NCBI GenBank assembly: GCA_005772855.1
Contig: SXIK01000081.1
Span: 1 to 60,355, forward strand
Source: Planctomycetia bacterium
GTDB taxonomy: Bacteria > Planctomycetota > UBA8108 > SXIK01
Direction: 5' to 3'
DNA length: 60,355 nucleotides
A program made the translations under genes and the position numbers. How positions within the stretch are numbered: position 1 is the stretch's first letter; every line of letters begins with the position of its first letter. Below, piece after piece: positions 27,924 through 37,598 of the stretch. The notes beneath the pieces are model-generated. The model was not told the DNA's origin, ran no database searches, and saw only the letters and a program-made list of their open reading frames with translations.

Positions 27924-29120
27924 ATGAACGGACAGAATGCATCCATGGCTTACTTCTCGATGGAGTTCGCCATCGAGCCCAGCATACCCACTTACTGCGG
28001 AGGACTGGGAATCCTTGCCGGCGACACCCTCCGCTCCGCCGCCGACCTCAAAGTGCCGATGATCGCGGTCACGCTGCTGCACCGAAAGGGCTACTTCTAC
28101 CAGCGGCTCGATGAGAGCGGCTGGCAGCACGAGGAGGCAGCCGAATGGCGCGTCGAGGATTTTCTCAAGGAGCTGCCGCCTCGTGTAGGCGTCACCATCG
28201 AGGGACGCGCAGTGCATTTGCGCGCATGGTGATATGAAATCAAGGGTCCAAGCGGCTGCATCGTACCCGTCTTCCTACCCGACTCCGACTTGCCCGAAAA
28301 TGCCACATGGGACCGGACGCTGACGCACTATCTTTATGGCGGCAACACTTACTATCGCCTTTGCCAGGAAGTCATCCTCGGCATTGGCGGCGTGCGAATG
28401 CTCCGGGCACTGGGGCATCACGACGTGCAGCGTTTTCACATGAACGAGGGTCACGCGGCGCTGCTCGGGCTGGAGTTGCTCGATGAACGCGCGCGTTGGT
28501 TCCAGCGCGACCGGATCCTACACGAAGACCTCGAAGCAATTCGCCCGCAGTGCGTATTCACCACGCACACGCCGGTGGCCGCAGGCCACGACCAGTTCAC
28601 CCTCGAACTCGCCGTTCGCGTGCTGGGGCACTCCGAGATGTTCGAGATGAAAGAGGTCTTCTGCTGCGAAGACCGGCTCAACATGACCTTCCTCGCGCTC
28701 AACCTCAGCCACTACATCAATGGCGTGGCGAAGAGGCACACCGAAGTCATGCGGATGATGTTTGCCAAGTACAGGATCGACGATATCACCAACGGAGTCC
28801 ATGCAGCGACCTGGACGTCGGCCCCATTCCGGGAACTGTTCGACCGCCATATCCCCGACTGGAAGCTGGATAACGCTAGTCTGCGGCACGCGCTGAACAT
28901 TCCGTCCGTTGAAGTCTGGCAGGCCCATCAGCAGGCCAAGCGGCAACTGCTGGACCGCGTTCGTCGCGAAACCCAAATCGGCATGGACGAGAGCGTTTTC
29001 ACGCTCGGTTTCGCTCGCCGCGCGGCAGCTTACAAGCGTGGCGACCTGCTCGTGACCGATTTTGGACCGGCTCAAGCACATCGCAGCCGCCGCCAGGCAC
29101 CAACAGGCTGCTGTGCGCGG
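27924..29120 (+). pseudogene. glgP: Alpha-glucan (glycogen) phosphorylase, broken
   Basis: Short-type alpha-glucan phosphorylase. It starts at ATG 27924; [20 protein letters not shown] and [15 protein letters not shown] are the family's N-terminal signature. After HLRAW the frame meets TGA at 28230-28232 where homologues have Arg, so a CGA-to-TGA change is likely. The same frame resumes with [20 protein letters not shown] and runs through [34 protein letters not shown] and [12 protein letters not shown]. After [19 protein letters not shown] a frameshift moves the reading to [14 protein letters not shown], and similarity ends at about 29120. The C-terminal part carrying the PLP-binding Lys is missing. 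At least three lesions make it non-functional. It is cut next to the TauE/SafE gene. Confidence 0.85.
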
Positions 29121-29175
29121 TTGATTCGACCCCGGCCCCTGACGGTCGGCTACAGCGCCTTGTTGGGCAGCTTCG

Positions 29176-29910
29176 TCATGCAAGGATCAGTTTGCCCCCG
29201 GCAATGAGGAGGACCAGCGCGAGCATACGCTTGATGACGGTGGGTTCCAAGCGCTGGCTCCCCAGGTAGGAGCCAGCCACGCCCCCGACTCCGGCGGCTA
29301 CGAGCAAAGCCAGCGCCGGCGCAGGGAAGCTCTTCGTGGAGCTCAGATTGCCTAGCAACCCAGCCACTGAGTTGAGCAGGATGAAGAACGCAGAGAGCGC
29401 GCTGGCGGATCGGGTACGAGCCCACTGCTTGAAGAGCAGGATGGGGGTCAGGAAGATGCCGCCACCCGTGCCCGTGAGCCCGGACAGAAAACCGATTCCC
29501 CCGCCAATGGCAAGCGAAGCCGAGCGGGGGGGATCCGACTTCTTCACATCTGCGGGGGGCCGCATCAGGAGGCGCGCTGCGGAGACAAGCAAGACGAGAC
29601 CGACGAGCACTGTGAAGGCTCTGGGGGGAAGCCGGACGTAGCCGCCTACAAAGGCAAGAGGCACCGAGAGCAGCGCGAACGGCCAGAATTCAGACCACGA
29701 GAAGTAGCCGGCGCGCCAGAACTGCCACGAAGCGAGGCACGCCACAAGGATGTTGAGGACAAGCGCGGTCGGCTTGATGACTTCTGGTGCGAGGCTGAAC
29801 AGCGACAGGACAGCGATGTAGCCCGACGCTCCCGCGTGGCCCACGGACGAGTAGAGGAAGGCGATGGCGAGAATCGCAGCCGCCATGAAGGGTAGTTGCT
29901 CGGGTGTCAT
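29176..29910 (-). CDS. TauE/SafE-family membrane permease (sulfite exporter-like)
   Basis: Eight-helix-type inner-membrane anion permease; 244 residues from the ATG at 29910. An upstream TTG would add seven residues and seems less likely. It has two related halves with family-typical segments: [20 protein letters not shown] near the N-terminus and [19 protein letters not shown] in the second half. The family exports sulfite, sulfoacetate or other organosulfur anions; the substrate cannot be assigned. It stands alone, with an 18-bp perfect palindrome 66-83 bp upstream of the start as a candidate operator. Confidence 0.9.
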   Translation of the reverse strand: MTPEQLPFMAAAILAIAFLYSSVGHAGASGYIAVLSLFSLAPEVIKPTALVLNILVACLASWQFWRAGYFSWSEFWPFALLSVPLAFVGGYVRLPPRAFTVLVGLVLLVSAARLLMRPPADVKKSDPPRSASLAIGGGIGFLSGLTGTGGGIFLTPILLFKQWARTRSASALSAFFILLNSVAGLLGNLSSTKSFPAPALALLVAAGVGGVAGSYLGSQRLEPTVIKRMLALVLLIAGGKLILA

Positions 29911-29975
29911 CTCGGTCTTGAAGCTGCCCAAGCTCTTGAGCTCAGGCGCCTGTGCGTGTTGGGTGTGTCAGGCGG

Positions 29976-29993
29976 TCACCCCCATGGGGGTGA
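29976..29993. promoter_or_regulatory. 18-bp perfect palindrome upstream of the TauE/SafE gene
   Basis: TCACCCCCATGGGGGTGA is a perfect dyad centred about 75 bp upstream of the permease start. No T-run flanks it, so a dimeric regulator operator is more likely than a terminator. No known consensus was recognised. Confidence 0.45.
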
Positions 29994-30564
29994 AAGCTTT
30001 ATCGGAATCGAGTTTGGCTGCCTCTTCTATAGCTCCGGGGAACGTAGGAAGGATACTCCCAACTGAGACATTCAAGAGGGTTCAAAGCCCGCAGGGTTGC
30101 ACGCACGCTCGGGTGCGATCCCATCAGCGCAAACAAGCTCCGTGAGGAGACCAGCGTTTGCCAAGGCACGCTGTCCCGCTGGTCGCGGGAAACTCCCGAC
30201 GAATTGAAGAAAAATGGGAACGGAGTGCCGAGGTCTTCAGACTCAAGCGAATCGCGTCCTGTACGTCTCGACGACCTTCCGCCAGCTCCGCCAGCTCCAC
30301 CGGCTCCACCGGCGACAGGCCGGCGAGCTCTCCGACGAGGACCTCGAGGCCTTCCTGCGCCGCAGCGGAATCCCACACGCACCCATAGATCGAGGAAGTG
30401 GCGCCAGAAGGCTCTCGAGACCCTTCAGACCCTCTCTCGCGGCCTCCGGGGCAAACTTTCGATGGGTTTGGCGCCCCACTACTACCCTTGTCCCTTGCCA
30501 GGCGACGAGGTAGTCTCTGGCGGCCTTCGACAGTTTCCCCACGTCTTCGACCCAGGAGCTCGCC
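29994..30564. other. Intergenic stretch, no gene recognised
   Basis: About 570 bases. Around 30283-30315 there are short tandem 9-mers (CGCCAGCTC, CACCGGCTC). A short plus-strand frame encodes GELSDEDLEAFLRRSGIP, which could be the tail of a lost gene, but nothing identifies it. Confidence 0.4.
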
Positions 30565-31317
30565 ATGGAACCGTCTCTCGTCCGATCGACTCTCGTCCTC
30601 CACGCATTCCTCCTCGCGCTGACCGTCCCGGGCCTCGCCGAGGACAAGAAAGCGGCCACTCCGCCGGACAAACCGAAGGAGGCCCCTGTAGTCCCCCCGC
30701 ACAAGGGCAAGTCGGAGACGATCGAGCTATTCAACGGCAAGAACCTCGAGGGCTGGGAGGGTCATGCAGATCTCTGGAGCGTGAAGGACGGAGTGATCGT
30801 CGGAAAGAACGTGAATGAGGTCAAGGTCAGCACGTATCTCCTCACGAAGCGCAAGTTCACCGACTTCCGGCTCACAGCGACCGTGAAGCTCGTGCAGTCG
30901 GAGATGCACTCGGGAATAGCGCATTGGGGGCGTAACGCACCGGAGCGCGGCGACAAGTACACCTACGCCGGCCATCTCGTCATGTTCCCCTCCGAGTGGG
31001 GTTTGCACGATCTCTTCGGCCGCAACAATCTCAAGGTCGACGGCGCTCCCGCCAAGGCCGTCGGCAAGCAACACGACTGGAACCAGCTCGAGATTCTCGC
31101 GCAGGGAAACCGCTTGCGCGTGGTTGTCAACGGTCACCTCGTCGTCGACTGGCGTGATCCCGAGCCCGAGCGCATCCTGGAAGGACCGATCGGCCTCCAG
31201 CTCCACTCGAACAAGGTCCAACAGGAAGTCCACTTCAAGGACTTGTCGCTCACGACCTTCCCCGAGGACAGGCTCATGACCCTCAAGACAGAGTCGAAGC
31301 CCACGGAGAAGAAATAG
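30565..31317 (+). CDS. DUF1080 (3-keto-disaccharide hydrolase-like) secreted protein
   Basis: 250 residues. The ATG at 30565 follows AGGAG with good spacing. A signal peptide (LHAFLLALTVPGLAE) is followed by a Lys/Pro-rich linker and a concanavalin-like DUF1080 domain from about residue 50. The domain opens ETIELFNGKNLEGWEGHADLW, where the FNGxxLxGW motif is diagnostic; later blocks include GLQLHSNKVQQEVHFKDLSL. Family members act on keto-glycosides or polysaccharides and are highly expanded in Planctomycetota, but many are of unknown function. It is a single gene upstream of the kinase/sigma-54 gene on the same strand, about 90 bp away. Confidence 0.9.
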   Translation: MEPSLVRSTLVLHAFLLALTVPGLAEDKKAATPPDKPKEAPVVPPHKGKSETIELFNGKNLEGWEGHADLWSVKDGVIVGKNVNEVKVSTYLLTKRKFTDFRLTATVKLVQSEMHSGIAHWGRNAPERGDKYTYAGHLVMFPSEWGLHDLFGRNNLKVDGAPAKAVGKQHDWNQLEILAQGNRLRVVVNGHLVVDWRDPEPERILEGPIGLQLHSNKVQQEVHFKDLSLTTFPEDRLMTLKTESKPTEKK

Positions 31318-31375
31318 GGCTGAGGGCTATTTTCAGGTTGAAATCCGTCATCGCACGCCGGCAGGACGGCCAGAT

Positions 31376-31390
31376 TGACGCTTTGCGTCA
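31376..31390. promoter_or_regulatory. Inverted repeat just upstream of the kinase/sigma-54 gene
   Basis: TGACGC-TTT-GCGTCA, perfect 6-bp arms with a 3-base spacer, 20 bp before the ATG at 31411. It overlaps an alternative TTG start at 31375 and supports the ATG as start. It may be an operator, possibly for self-control by the HTH-bearing product (inference). Confidence 0.35.
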
Positions 31391-31410
31391 CACCGCGCAT
31401 ACTTGCAAGA

Positions 31411-34400
31411 ATGCGCCGGGAAAAGGGCTTTCAACATCCCCGATACGAAGTCTTGCGGCTCCTCGCCGAGGGAGGGATGGGGAAGGTCTTCCTTGCAAGG
31501 GACCTGCTCGAGGATGATCGTGAAGTCGCGCTCAAGGTCTATCCTGCCAGCTACTACCACGCTCGGCTCAAGGATGAGTTTCTCGCGCTGAAGAGCCTGT
31601 ATCACCCGGGAGTGGCCAGGGCCCTGCACTTTGGGGTCTCGGAGTCCGATGGCGCCCCATTCTTCACGCTCGAGTTCATCCGTGGGAACCCCCTCCACGC
31701 CTTCGTGGACACACTGCCAGGGGAGGCGCGGAGCCTCGCGACAGCCCAGCTCCTGCTCAAGACAACCCGGGCCGTGGCTTATCTCCACCGCCGTGGAGTG
31801 CTTCACCTCGACTTGAAGCCGGACAATATTCTCGTCGTCGGCTCCACTTCGGGCCTTCCACCTCGTCCCGTCCTGATTGACTTTGGCCTCGTCCGCCTTG
31901 TCGGCGAAGCCTGCGTCTCGCCCGGCCATGCGACCTTGCCGTATGCGCCTCCGGAGTCCTTCACGGGCGCCGCACCCACTCGGGCGAGCGATGTCTATTC
32001 GCTTGCGGCCGCGTTTTATCGGGTCTTCTCCGGCCGTTATCCCGTAGAGGGCAAGAGCCCGAAAGCGATGGCGGAAGCCCACAGGTCACGAGGCGCAGCA
32101 CCTCTGCCTGAAGTGCCCCAGCCCCTGGAACGGATTTTTCTGCGGGCCCTGGCGAAAGACCCCACGAAACGGTTTCACGACGCCGGAGAGCTGCTCAGGG
32201 CGCTCACCCAGCTCGATCGTGCCTCTCTCTTCGGGGCCGGTTCCGAGCCCGTGGAGGTGCTATTCCACGAGCCCGAGTTCGTTGGGAGGAAGCAGGAGCT
32301 TGTGGCCCTCGAATCGTGGCTCCACGACGGGCGCCTCTGTCATCCCGTCCTCGAGCTTCTCGGCGGGAGCGGCTTCGGCAAGTCGCGCTTCCTCGAGAAG
32401 GCACAAACAGTCCTCGAGATCGGCGGGCACAAGGTTCTCGCATTTCGATCCACCCTGGAGCCCGGCTACCCGATTCTCTCGCATCTGGAGCGAGCGGCGC
32501 AAGTTCTCCTGGGGCTGCCCACGCGAACAAGGTCGTGGCCCATGATGACGCTCGAAGCGGCGAAGCTGGCCTCGCGGCAAGTCCTCTCGCGAATTCTTCC
32601 GCTTCTCGGCGCGGGACTGTTCATCCTCGTCGACGACCTTCATCTCGCAACTTCGCTCGAGAAGGAGCTCCTCATCGACGCGGCGCGTGCGCTCGCAACT
32701 GCAGGAAAGGCCCGGGGTGGAATTCTGGTCTCCCGCGTGCATTCCCCCGTGGCGGATACCAAGCCCACGCCGCCCCTCAACTCGGAGGCTATCGCGAAAT
32801 GCGCTCCGCCGGCGCGAAAAGCGGGGACGGGCTTGCGGCCAGCCGTGGCCGGGACGGACTTCTGGGATGGGCGCCTCGAGGGGTTGGCCACGAGTCTTGT
32901 GCTGGAGCCGCTCACGGTCGAGGAGGCCCTGGAAATTGACCTCGAGGGCCTCAACAGCTCTCTCGCCAGCCTGTCGCCTGAGAGAATTCTCGCCCTGAAG
33001 CGTGGCCTCTTCGACGAGACGGGAGGCCACCCGCTATTCTTTGTACAGGGCCTCCTCGATCTCGCCGGCGGCTGCCCTGAGTCCGGCCGCTTCGCTCCGA
33101 CGGAGAGAGGGGCCTCGCAACTTCGAAAGCTGTCGCCACAGGAGCGCGACGTGGCAGCCACGCTTGGTCTGCTCGATCGCGAGGCCTCCAGCGGTGAACT
33201 CGCCGATCTCTCGGGGGTGGAGATCGCCGCCGTGCCCGCGGCGATCGAGCGCCTCAGGTGGCGTGGCCTGGTTGCGCCGCGTGGCGCCGGCTTCCGGATT
33301 ATTCACGAGTCGATCGTGGATGCCCTCACCTCCACGCTCGCCACCAGAGAAAAGACGAGCCTCCATTTGAGGATCGCGGAGAGGCTCGGACAGGCCGGCG
33401 CGCCGGGCGCGCAGCTCGAGGCTGCATGGCATTTTTTGGAGGCCACCGAGAGCCGGCGTGGGATCGACTGCGCACTCGAAAGTATCGAGCTCCTTGGCGC
33501 GGAAGGCGCCGCCCAGGGAGCTCGCGACTCAAGGACACTGCTTCGGGCCGGCGAGGCAGCGGGCGCTTCGACGTCGTCCGGCAAGGCCCTCCTGGAGGCG
33601 GCGAGCGATGCGCTGGAGAGCCAGGGTTTGTTCGCGCAATGCGTGCACGCCCGTAAGCGACTGGTGTCGAACCTGGGAGCCACCTCACGCCTCAAGGCAG
33701 GGGATGTGCGCCGATTGCGCAAGCTGGGCTCCGCTTGCCACAGAGCTGGCCTTGTCGACGAGGCCCTGGAACACCTGCAACTTTGCGTGACACCCGAGTC
33801 CGAGAAGGCGTCCCTCGTTGAGTCCTTGCGCGCACGAGCAGATCTTGCGCTCATTTCTCACTTCCGTGGCCAGACCGATGCGGCTCTCGCGCACGCGAAA
33901 CACGGCACGGATGCCTGGAGACACTCCACAAACGCCGAACGCCAAGCGACGGTCCAGAGCGCAGTCAACTTCCTTGTCCTCGAGGGGCAAGTACTTATCC
34001 GCAAACTCGAGCCCGAGGAAGCCATCACGGTCCTCGAAGAGGGTCTGAAGCTCGCTCGAAAGACCGATTCGAGGGCCAACACGGCGCTACTCCTGAATAA
34101 TCTCGCGCTCGCCCAACATCTCTTCGGAAAGCTCGGTCAAGCCCTCGCGACTTTCGAGAAAGCTGAAGCCATCGCGAAGGAGTTCTTTGATGCCGCTGCT
34201 CTCGTCAGCATTCGATCCAATGTCGTCCAGATTCTCGCCCGAAAGGGACGATTTCAGGCAGCAAGCGCCATCCTCGACCAGGTCGAGGAGTCGACAGCAG
34301 CCAACCAATCCAAACGCTTACGACTCTACTGTCTTTATACACGAGGCATCTTCCAGAGTTTGCTGGGCACCGACTCGAGCGACCTCTGGTCGAAAGTCGA

Positions 34401-36819
34401 GTCGCAGGCACTGGACACGAACGATACATTCCTCTCACGCTTCGCGCGCCTCTACCTCGCCGAAAGCCACATCTCGCAGGGGCGCTACTCGGACGCCAGG
34501 TCGACGCTCACGGAGAATGCTCGAGAGCCGGAGCTTTCTCCCGGCATCAGGGCCCCCACGTGGTCTCGCCTTGCCCTGGCGGAAGCCCTCCTTGGGAGGA
34601 CCGCGGCGGCACGAAAGGCTCGAAAGCGCCTCGATTCCGAACCAGAAGGGCCGCCCCTTCTGAGTGCCTGGAATCAGCTCCAGTGCGGAACCAGTGCCAT
34701 GGAGACGGCGGATTTTGAGGAAGCAGTGGGCCGCCTCCAGCGGTGCCGGGCAGTCCTGCGAGGTGCCGGTGCAACCGTCGGGGAGGTGGAGTGTGCACTC
34801 GTGCTGGCCGACCTCTGGATCCGGAGAGCCGCAGTCGCCTCGGATCCTGGACGATGGCTCGATCGCGCCGAAGCGGAGGTGGCGATCGCCCGCAAGCTGC
34901 CCCTCGAGTCACCCGGAGACGCCTCACCCCGACTCAGGGACCTCCGCTGCATGATCCTGGAAGCCAGAGTCGTGGTGGCCCGCTGGCACGAAAACTTCAT
35001 CTCCTCACTTCAGGGCCGAAAATCGCGCTCGACGGCCAGAAGCCGGGCGCAGACGGATGGAGAGCGGAGGCTGAGGGATCTGCTCGCCCGATCGAGTGGC
35101 GACCCCGCCCTGGCGTTTGCCCCGGACTTGCGTGCGATGCTCGAGTGCTTGCGGGCGGCAGCGGCGCGGCTCTGGGGCGATGCGGAAGGGACCCGAAGCG
35201 GGGCCAATCGGGTTCGGCGACTCACGGCAGAGAATTCCGTGGCGCTGAGCGCCGCCGACCGGACCGACTACGAGCGGCTGAGCCCATGGGCCCGTTTCGG
35301 CCTCAAGGCTTTCGAGCCCCTCGGGGGTGACCCGAGCCTCGAGCCCCGCCACGCTCGGGCTCTGGACCTGATCCTGCGCAGCCTGGAGAGATCGACAGGA
35401 GAGCGCACAGCTATTCTGGCGACCCTCGAGGAGATCCGTGCCACCCTTGGAGCCACGCACTTGGCCCTGGTTGCTGCAAGTGGAGTCCCCGTGGAATGGA
35501 TCCGCCCGGACGGCCTCGAGAAGGAGGCCGTGATCCCCGGCTCCGAATCGAGCCTCTGGGCGCCATGCCGGTTTCGGGGGCAGGAGAGAGGAGTCCTCTT
35601 CGCCGCTCGAGGAGCCGGAGTCCACTTCACCGCGAGCGACGCGGCCTTCCTCGAGGCCGCAGCACTTGCCCTCGCGCCAAGAATGACCGCGCCTCCTTCC
35701 ACGGCCGCGGCCGCCTCAAACTCCACCGATCCTTCCCGGGGAAAAAACTCCACCACCGAGGCACCCACGGCATCACTCGAGGGCACCGCGACCGTCTCAC
35801 ACACCCGCCGCGTGATCACGGACACTGCACTGAGGTCCGGGAGCATCGCCCGGGTGCTGAAGGAGGAAGGCTTCATCGCGAAGGGTCGGGAAACTCTGAA
35901 GACGCTGCGCGTCGCGGCAGCCGTGGCGGCAACCGACATGCCTGTCCTCATCACGGGCGACTCCGGAACGGGCAAGAGCACGCTCGCCCGCGCAATCCAC
36001 AAATTGAGCCGGCGTGCGCAGCACCCATTCCTGGTCCAGAGTGCCAGTGCAGTGCCGCCGGAGCTCTTCGAGGCAGATTTTTTCGGCTACGAGAGCGGCG
36101 CTTTCACCGGTGCGGAACGTACCCGCACGGGTTTCCTCTTCCAGGCAGAGGGGGGAACCTTTCACCTCGAAGAGATCGGCGACCTCGAGCCTGCATTGCA
36201 GCAGCGCTTCCTGCGCGTGATCGAGGAGCGCTCGGTTCGCCCCCTGGGAGCAACTCAGGCCAGGACGTTCGACGTACGCTTTCTTGTCTCGACCCAGCGG
36301 GATCTGGAAGCCATGGTGAGACGGGGCGAATTCCGAAAGGATCTCTACTACCGCTTGAACAGTGCTCACGTTCACCTGCCACCCCTGTCGGAACGGAGGG
36401 ACGAGATCGAGGACTTGATCAAGCATCACTGGCAAGTGCTGAGGGGTTCCAGGTCGCCATTTACGCAAACTGCCATGAGCCTCTTCCGCCAGCACGACTG
36501 GCCCGGGAACATTCGAGAGCTCGTGGGCGTCCTGAACAGACTCAGTCTTGAGACCCAGGGGGAGCTCACCACGGACGACGTGCGTGCGGTCCTTGGCTCG
36601 AGGTCGGAGCGCTCGCAATTTCCAGCATGCCTCTACGAATCGAAAGGGTACGACGAGCTCCTGCAACTCCTGGAAAAAGGTTACCTCGAGCACCTTCTGG
36701 TGAAGCACTCGGGAAACCTGGAAGCCATCGCCTCGGCCCTCGGAACAACGACTCGCAGCATCTACCGACGCTTTGAACGGCTCGGGCTCAAGCCCAGGGA
36801 CCTCCTGAGGGAGCCATGA
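31411..36819 (+). CDS. Ser/Thr kinase - NTPase - helical repeat - GAF-like - sigma-54 AAA+ - Fis HTH regulator
   Basis: 1802-residue cytoplasmic regulator. Domains in order: protein kinase (about 11-270) with Gly loop LAEGGMGKVFL, Lys42, catalytic HLDLKPDN (132-139) and DFG (157-159); an AAA_16-like NTPase with Walker A GGSGFGKS (318-325); a long TPR-like helical region (about 700-1250); a GAF-like segment (about 1340-1420); a sigma-54 AAA+ domain with Walker A GDSGTGKS (1516-1523), GAFTGA (1563-1568) and DLYYRLN; and a C-terminal Fis-type HTH (AIASALGTTTRSIYRRFERL). The intact GAFTGA loop argues it can contact sigma-54. Walker B reads FHLEEIG rather than FLDEIG. It presumably couples Ser/Thr phosphorylation to sigma-54 promoters. 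No ribosome site is evident at the ATG. Confidence 0.9.
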   Translation: MRREKGFQHPRYEVLRLLAEGGMGKVFLARDLLEDDREVALKVYPASYYHARLKDEFLALKSLYHPGVARALHFGVSESDGAPFFTLEFIRGNPLHAFVDTLPGEARSLATAQLLLKTTRAVAYLHRRGVLHLDLKPDNILVVGSTSGLPPRPVLIDFGLVRLVGEACVSPGHATLPYAPPESFTGAAPTRASDVYSLAAAFYRVFSGRYPVEGKSPKAMAEAHRSRGAAPLPEVPQPLERIFLRALAKDPTKRFHDAGELLRALTQLDRASLFGAGSEPVEVLFHEPEFVGRKQELVALESWLHDGRLCHPVLELLGGSGFGKSRFLEKAQTVLEIGGHKVLAFRSTLEPGYPILSHLERAAQVLLGLPTRTRSWPMMTLEAAKLASRQVLSRILPLLGAGLFILVDDLHLATSLEKELLIDAARALATAGKARGGILVSRVHSPVADTKPTPPLNSEAIAKCAPPARKAGTGLRPAVAGTDFWDGRLEGLATSLVLEPLTVEEALEIDLEGLNSSLASLSPERILALKRGLFDETGGHPLFFVQGLLDLAGGCPESGRFAPTERGASQLRKLSPQERDVAATLGLLDREASSGELADLSGVEIAAVPAAIERLRWRGLVAPRGAGFRIIHESIVDALTSTLATREKTSLHLRIAERLGQAGAPGAQLEAAWHFLEATESRRGIDCALESIELLGAEGAAQGARDSRTLLRAGEAAGASTSSGKALLEAASDALESQGLFAQCVHARKRLVSNLGATSRLKAGDVRRLRKLGSACHRAGLVDEALEHLQLCVTPESEKASLVESLRARADLALISHFRGQTDAALAHAKHGTDAWRHSTNAERQATVQSAVNFLVLEGQVLIRKLEPEEAITVLEEGLKLARKTDSRANTALLLNNLALAQHLFGKLGQALATFEKAEAIAKEFFDAAALVSIRSNVVQILARKGRFQAASAILDQVEESTAANQSKRLRLYCLYTRGIFQSLLGTDSSDLWSKVESQALDTNDTFLSRFARLYLAESHISQGRYSDARSTLTENAREPELSPGIRAPTWSRLALAEALLGRTAAARKARKRLDSEPEGPPLLSAWNQLQCGTSAMETADFEEAVGRLQRCRAVLRGAGATVGEVECALVLADLWIRRAAVASDPGRWLDRAEAEVAIARKLPLESPGDASPRLRDLRCMILEARVVVARWHENFISSLQGRKSRSTARSRAQTDGERRLRDLLARSSGDPALAFAPDLRAMLECLRAAAARLWGDAEGTRSGANRVRRLTAENSVALSAADRTDYERLSPWARFGLKAFEPLGGDPSLEPRHARALDLILRSLERSTGERTAILATLEEIRATLGATHLALVAASGVPVEWIRPDGLEKEAVIPGSESSLWAPCRFRGQERGVLFAARGAGVHFTASDAAFLEAAALALAPRMTAPPSTAAAASNSTDPSRGKNSTTEAPTASLEGTATVSHTRRVITDTALRSGSIARVLKEEGFIAKGRETLKTLRVAAAVAATDMPVLITGDSGTGKSTLARAIHKLSRRAQHPFLVQSASAVPPELFEADFFGYESGAFTGAERTRTGFLFQAEGGTFHLEEIGDLEPALQQRFLRVIEERSVRPLGATQARTFDVRFLVSTQRDLEAMVRRGEFRKDLYYRLNSAHVHLPPLSERRDEIEDLIKHHWQVLRGSRSPFTQTAMSLFRQHDWPGNIRELVGVLNRLSLETQGELTTDDVRAVLGSRSERSQFPACLYESKGYDELLQLLEKGYLEHLLVKHSGNLEAIASALGTTTRSIYRRFERLGLKPRDLLREP

Positions 36820-36861
36820 GAAGTTCTCCACTTTTCGTGCCGCGGCGTGTCGAGATCGAGC

Positions 36862-37590
36862 CTACGGATCGGTCGAGTCTGCTTGCGAATCCGCATTCGA
36901 GCCCTCTCGCGTGGCTCTCCACGCCAGAATTGCGAGGATCACCAGGCCCGCAGCGGCAAGGCTCGTGAAAAGCTCAAGGGGCAACCGCCCGTCCTCGAAC
37001 CGACTGCCCAACGTCGAATAGATGAACGTCGCGGGAATCTGACCGATCAAGTTCGCCGTGACGAATCTCCGGCGCGTTGTCGCGGTGAGACCGGCCGCGT
37101 AGCTGATGGGATCAAAGGGCACGAACGGAAGCAACCGCGCCACCAGCACGGCTCCAACACCGTGGCGCTGGAAGAAATCGTCAGCCCACGCAAGTGTCGA
37201 GGCGCCCACCCATCGCTCCAGGGCCGGTCGACCCAGAGCACGGGCTGCCTCGTAGCAAAGCTGAGCGGCCACCGTCGCCGACAGGAGGGCCAGGACGCCG
37301 CCCCAGAACGCCCCGAAGACGTAGCCGTTCGCGATCGTGATCATGAAGGCCGGCAGCGGGCTCACGATGGCCTGAAGGATCATGAGGAGCGAGCTGAAGG
37401 CCCACGCCCAAGGGCCGAGAGAAAGGAGCTTCTCCCGAATCGCCTCTACGGACCAGTTCGACGCCACAGCCCGAACAGCGGGCACGCAAGCCACGGCAAG
37501 GATGGCTGCCGCCACCAGCACGAGCCAGAAGAGGGGCCTGAGCCACCGACTCGTGCCGCAAGATTCCGGACCTTCATCGCCCGGGCTCAT
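36862..37590 (-). CDS. VTT-domain membrane protein (TVP38/TMEM64, DedA-like)
   Basis: 242 residues from the ATG at 37590 (an upstream TTG is possible). Several membrane helices with the VTT signature are visible: SPLPAFMITIANGYVFGAFW in the first half, then the re-entrant/Gly-rich region VARLLPFVPFDPISYAAGLT and the TANLIGQIPATFIYSTLG segment. The family includes putative lipid scramblases/flippases and transporters; the role here is unknown. It is convergent with the large kinase gene (42 bp apart) and lies just downstream of the broken lipoprotein on the same strand. Confidence 0.9.
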   Translation of the reverse strand: MSPGDEGPESCGTSRWLRPLFWLVLVAAAILAVACVPAVRAVASNWSVEAIREKLLSLGPWAWAFSSLLMILQAIVSPLPAFMITIANGYVFGAFWGGVLALLSATVAAQLCYEAARALGRPALERWVGASTLAWADDFFQRHGVGAVLVARLLPFVPFDPISYAAGLTATTRRRFVTANLIGQIPATFIYSTLGSRFEDGRLPLELFTSLAAAGLVILAILAWRATREGSNADSQADSTDP

Positions 37591-37598
37591 ACCGCGCC

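Noticed and set aside
27269-27946. Minus-strand open frame of 225 codons
   Set aside because: It includes the out-of-frame SDR remnant region and shows no recognisable domain or ribosome site; treated as unassigned DNA.
30283-30315. Short tandem repeats resembling a small repeat array
   Set aside because: Only two copies each of two 9-mers; no spacers or regular period, so neither CRISPR nor a true satellite.
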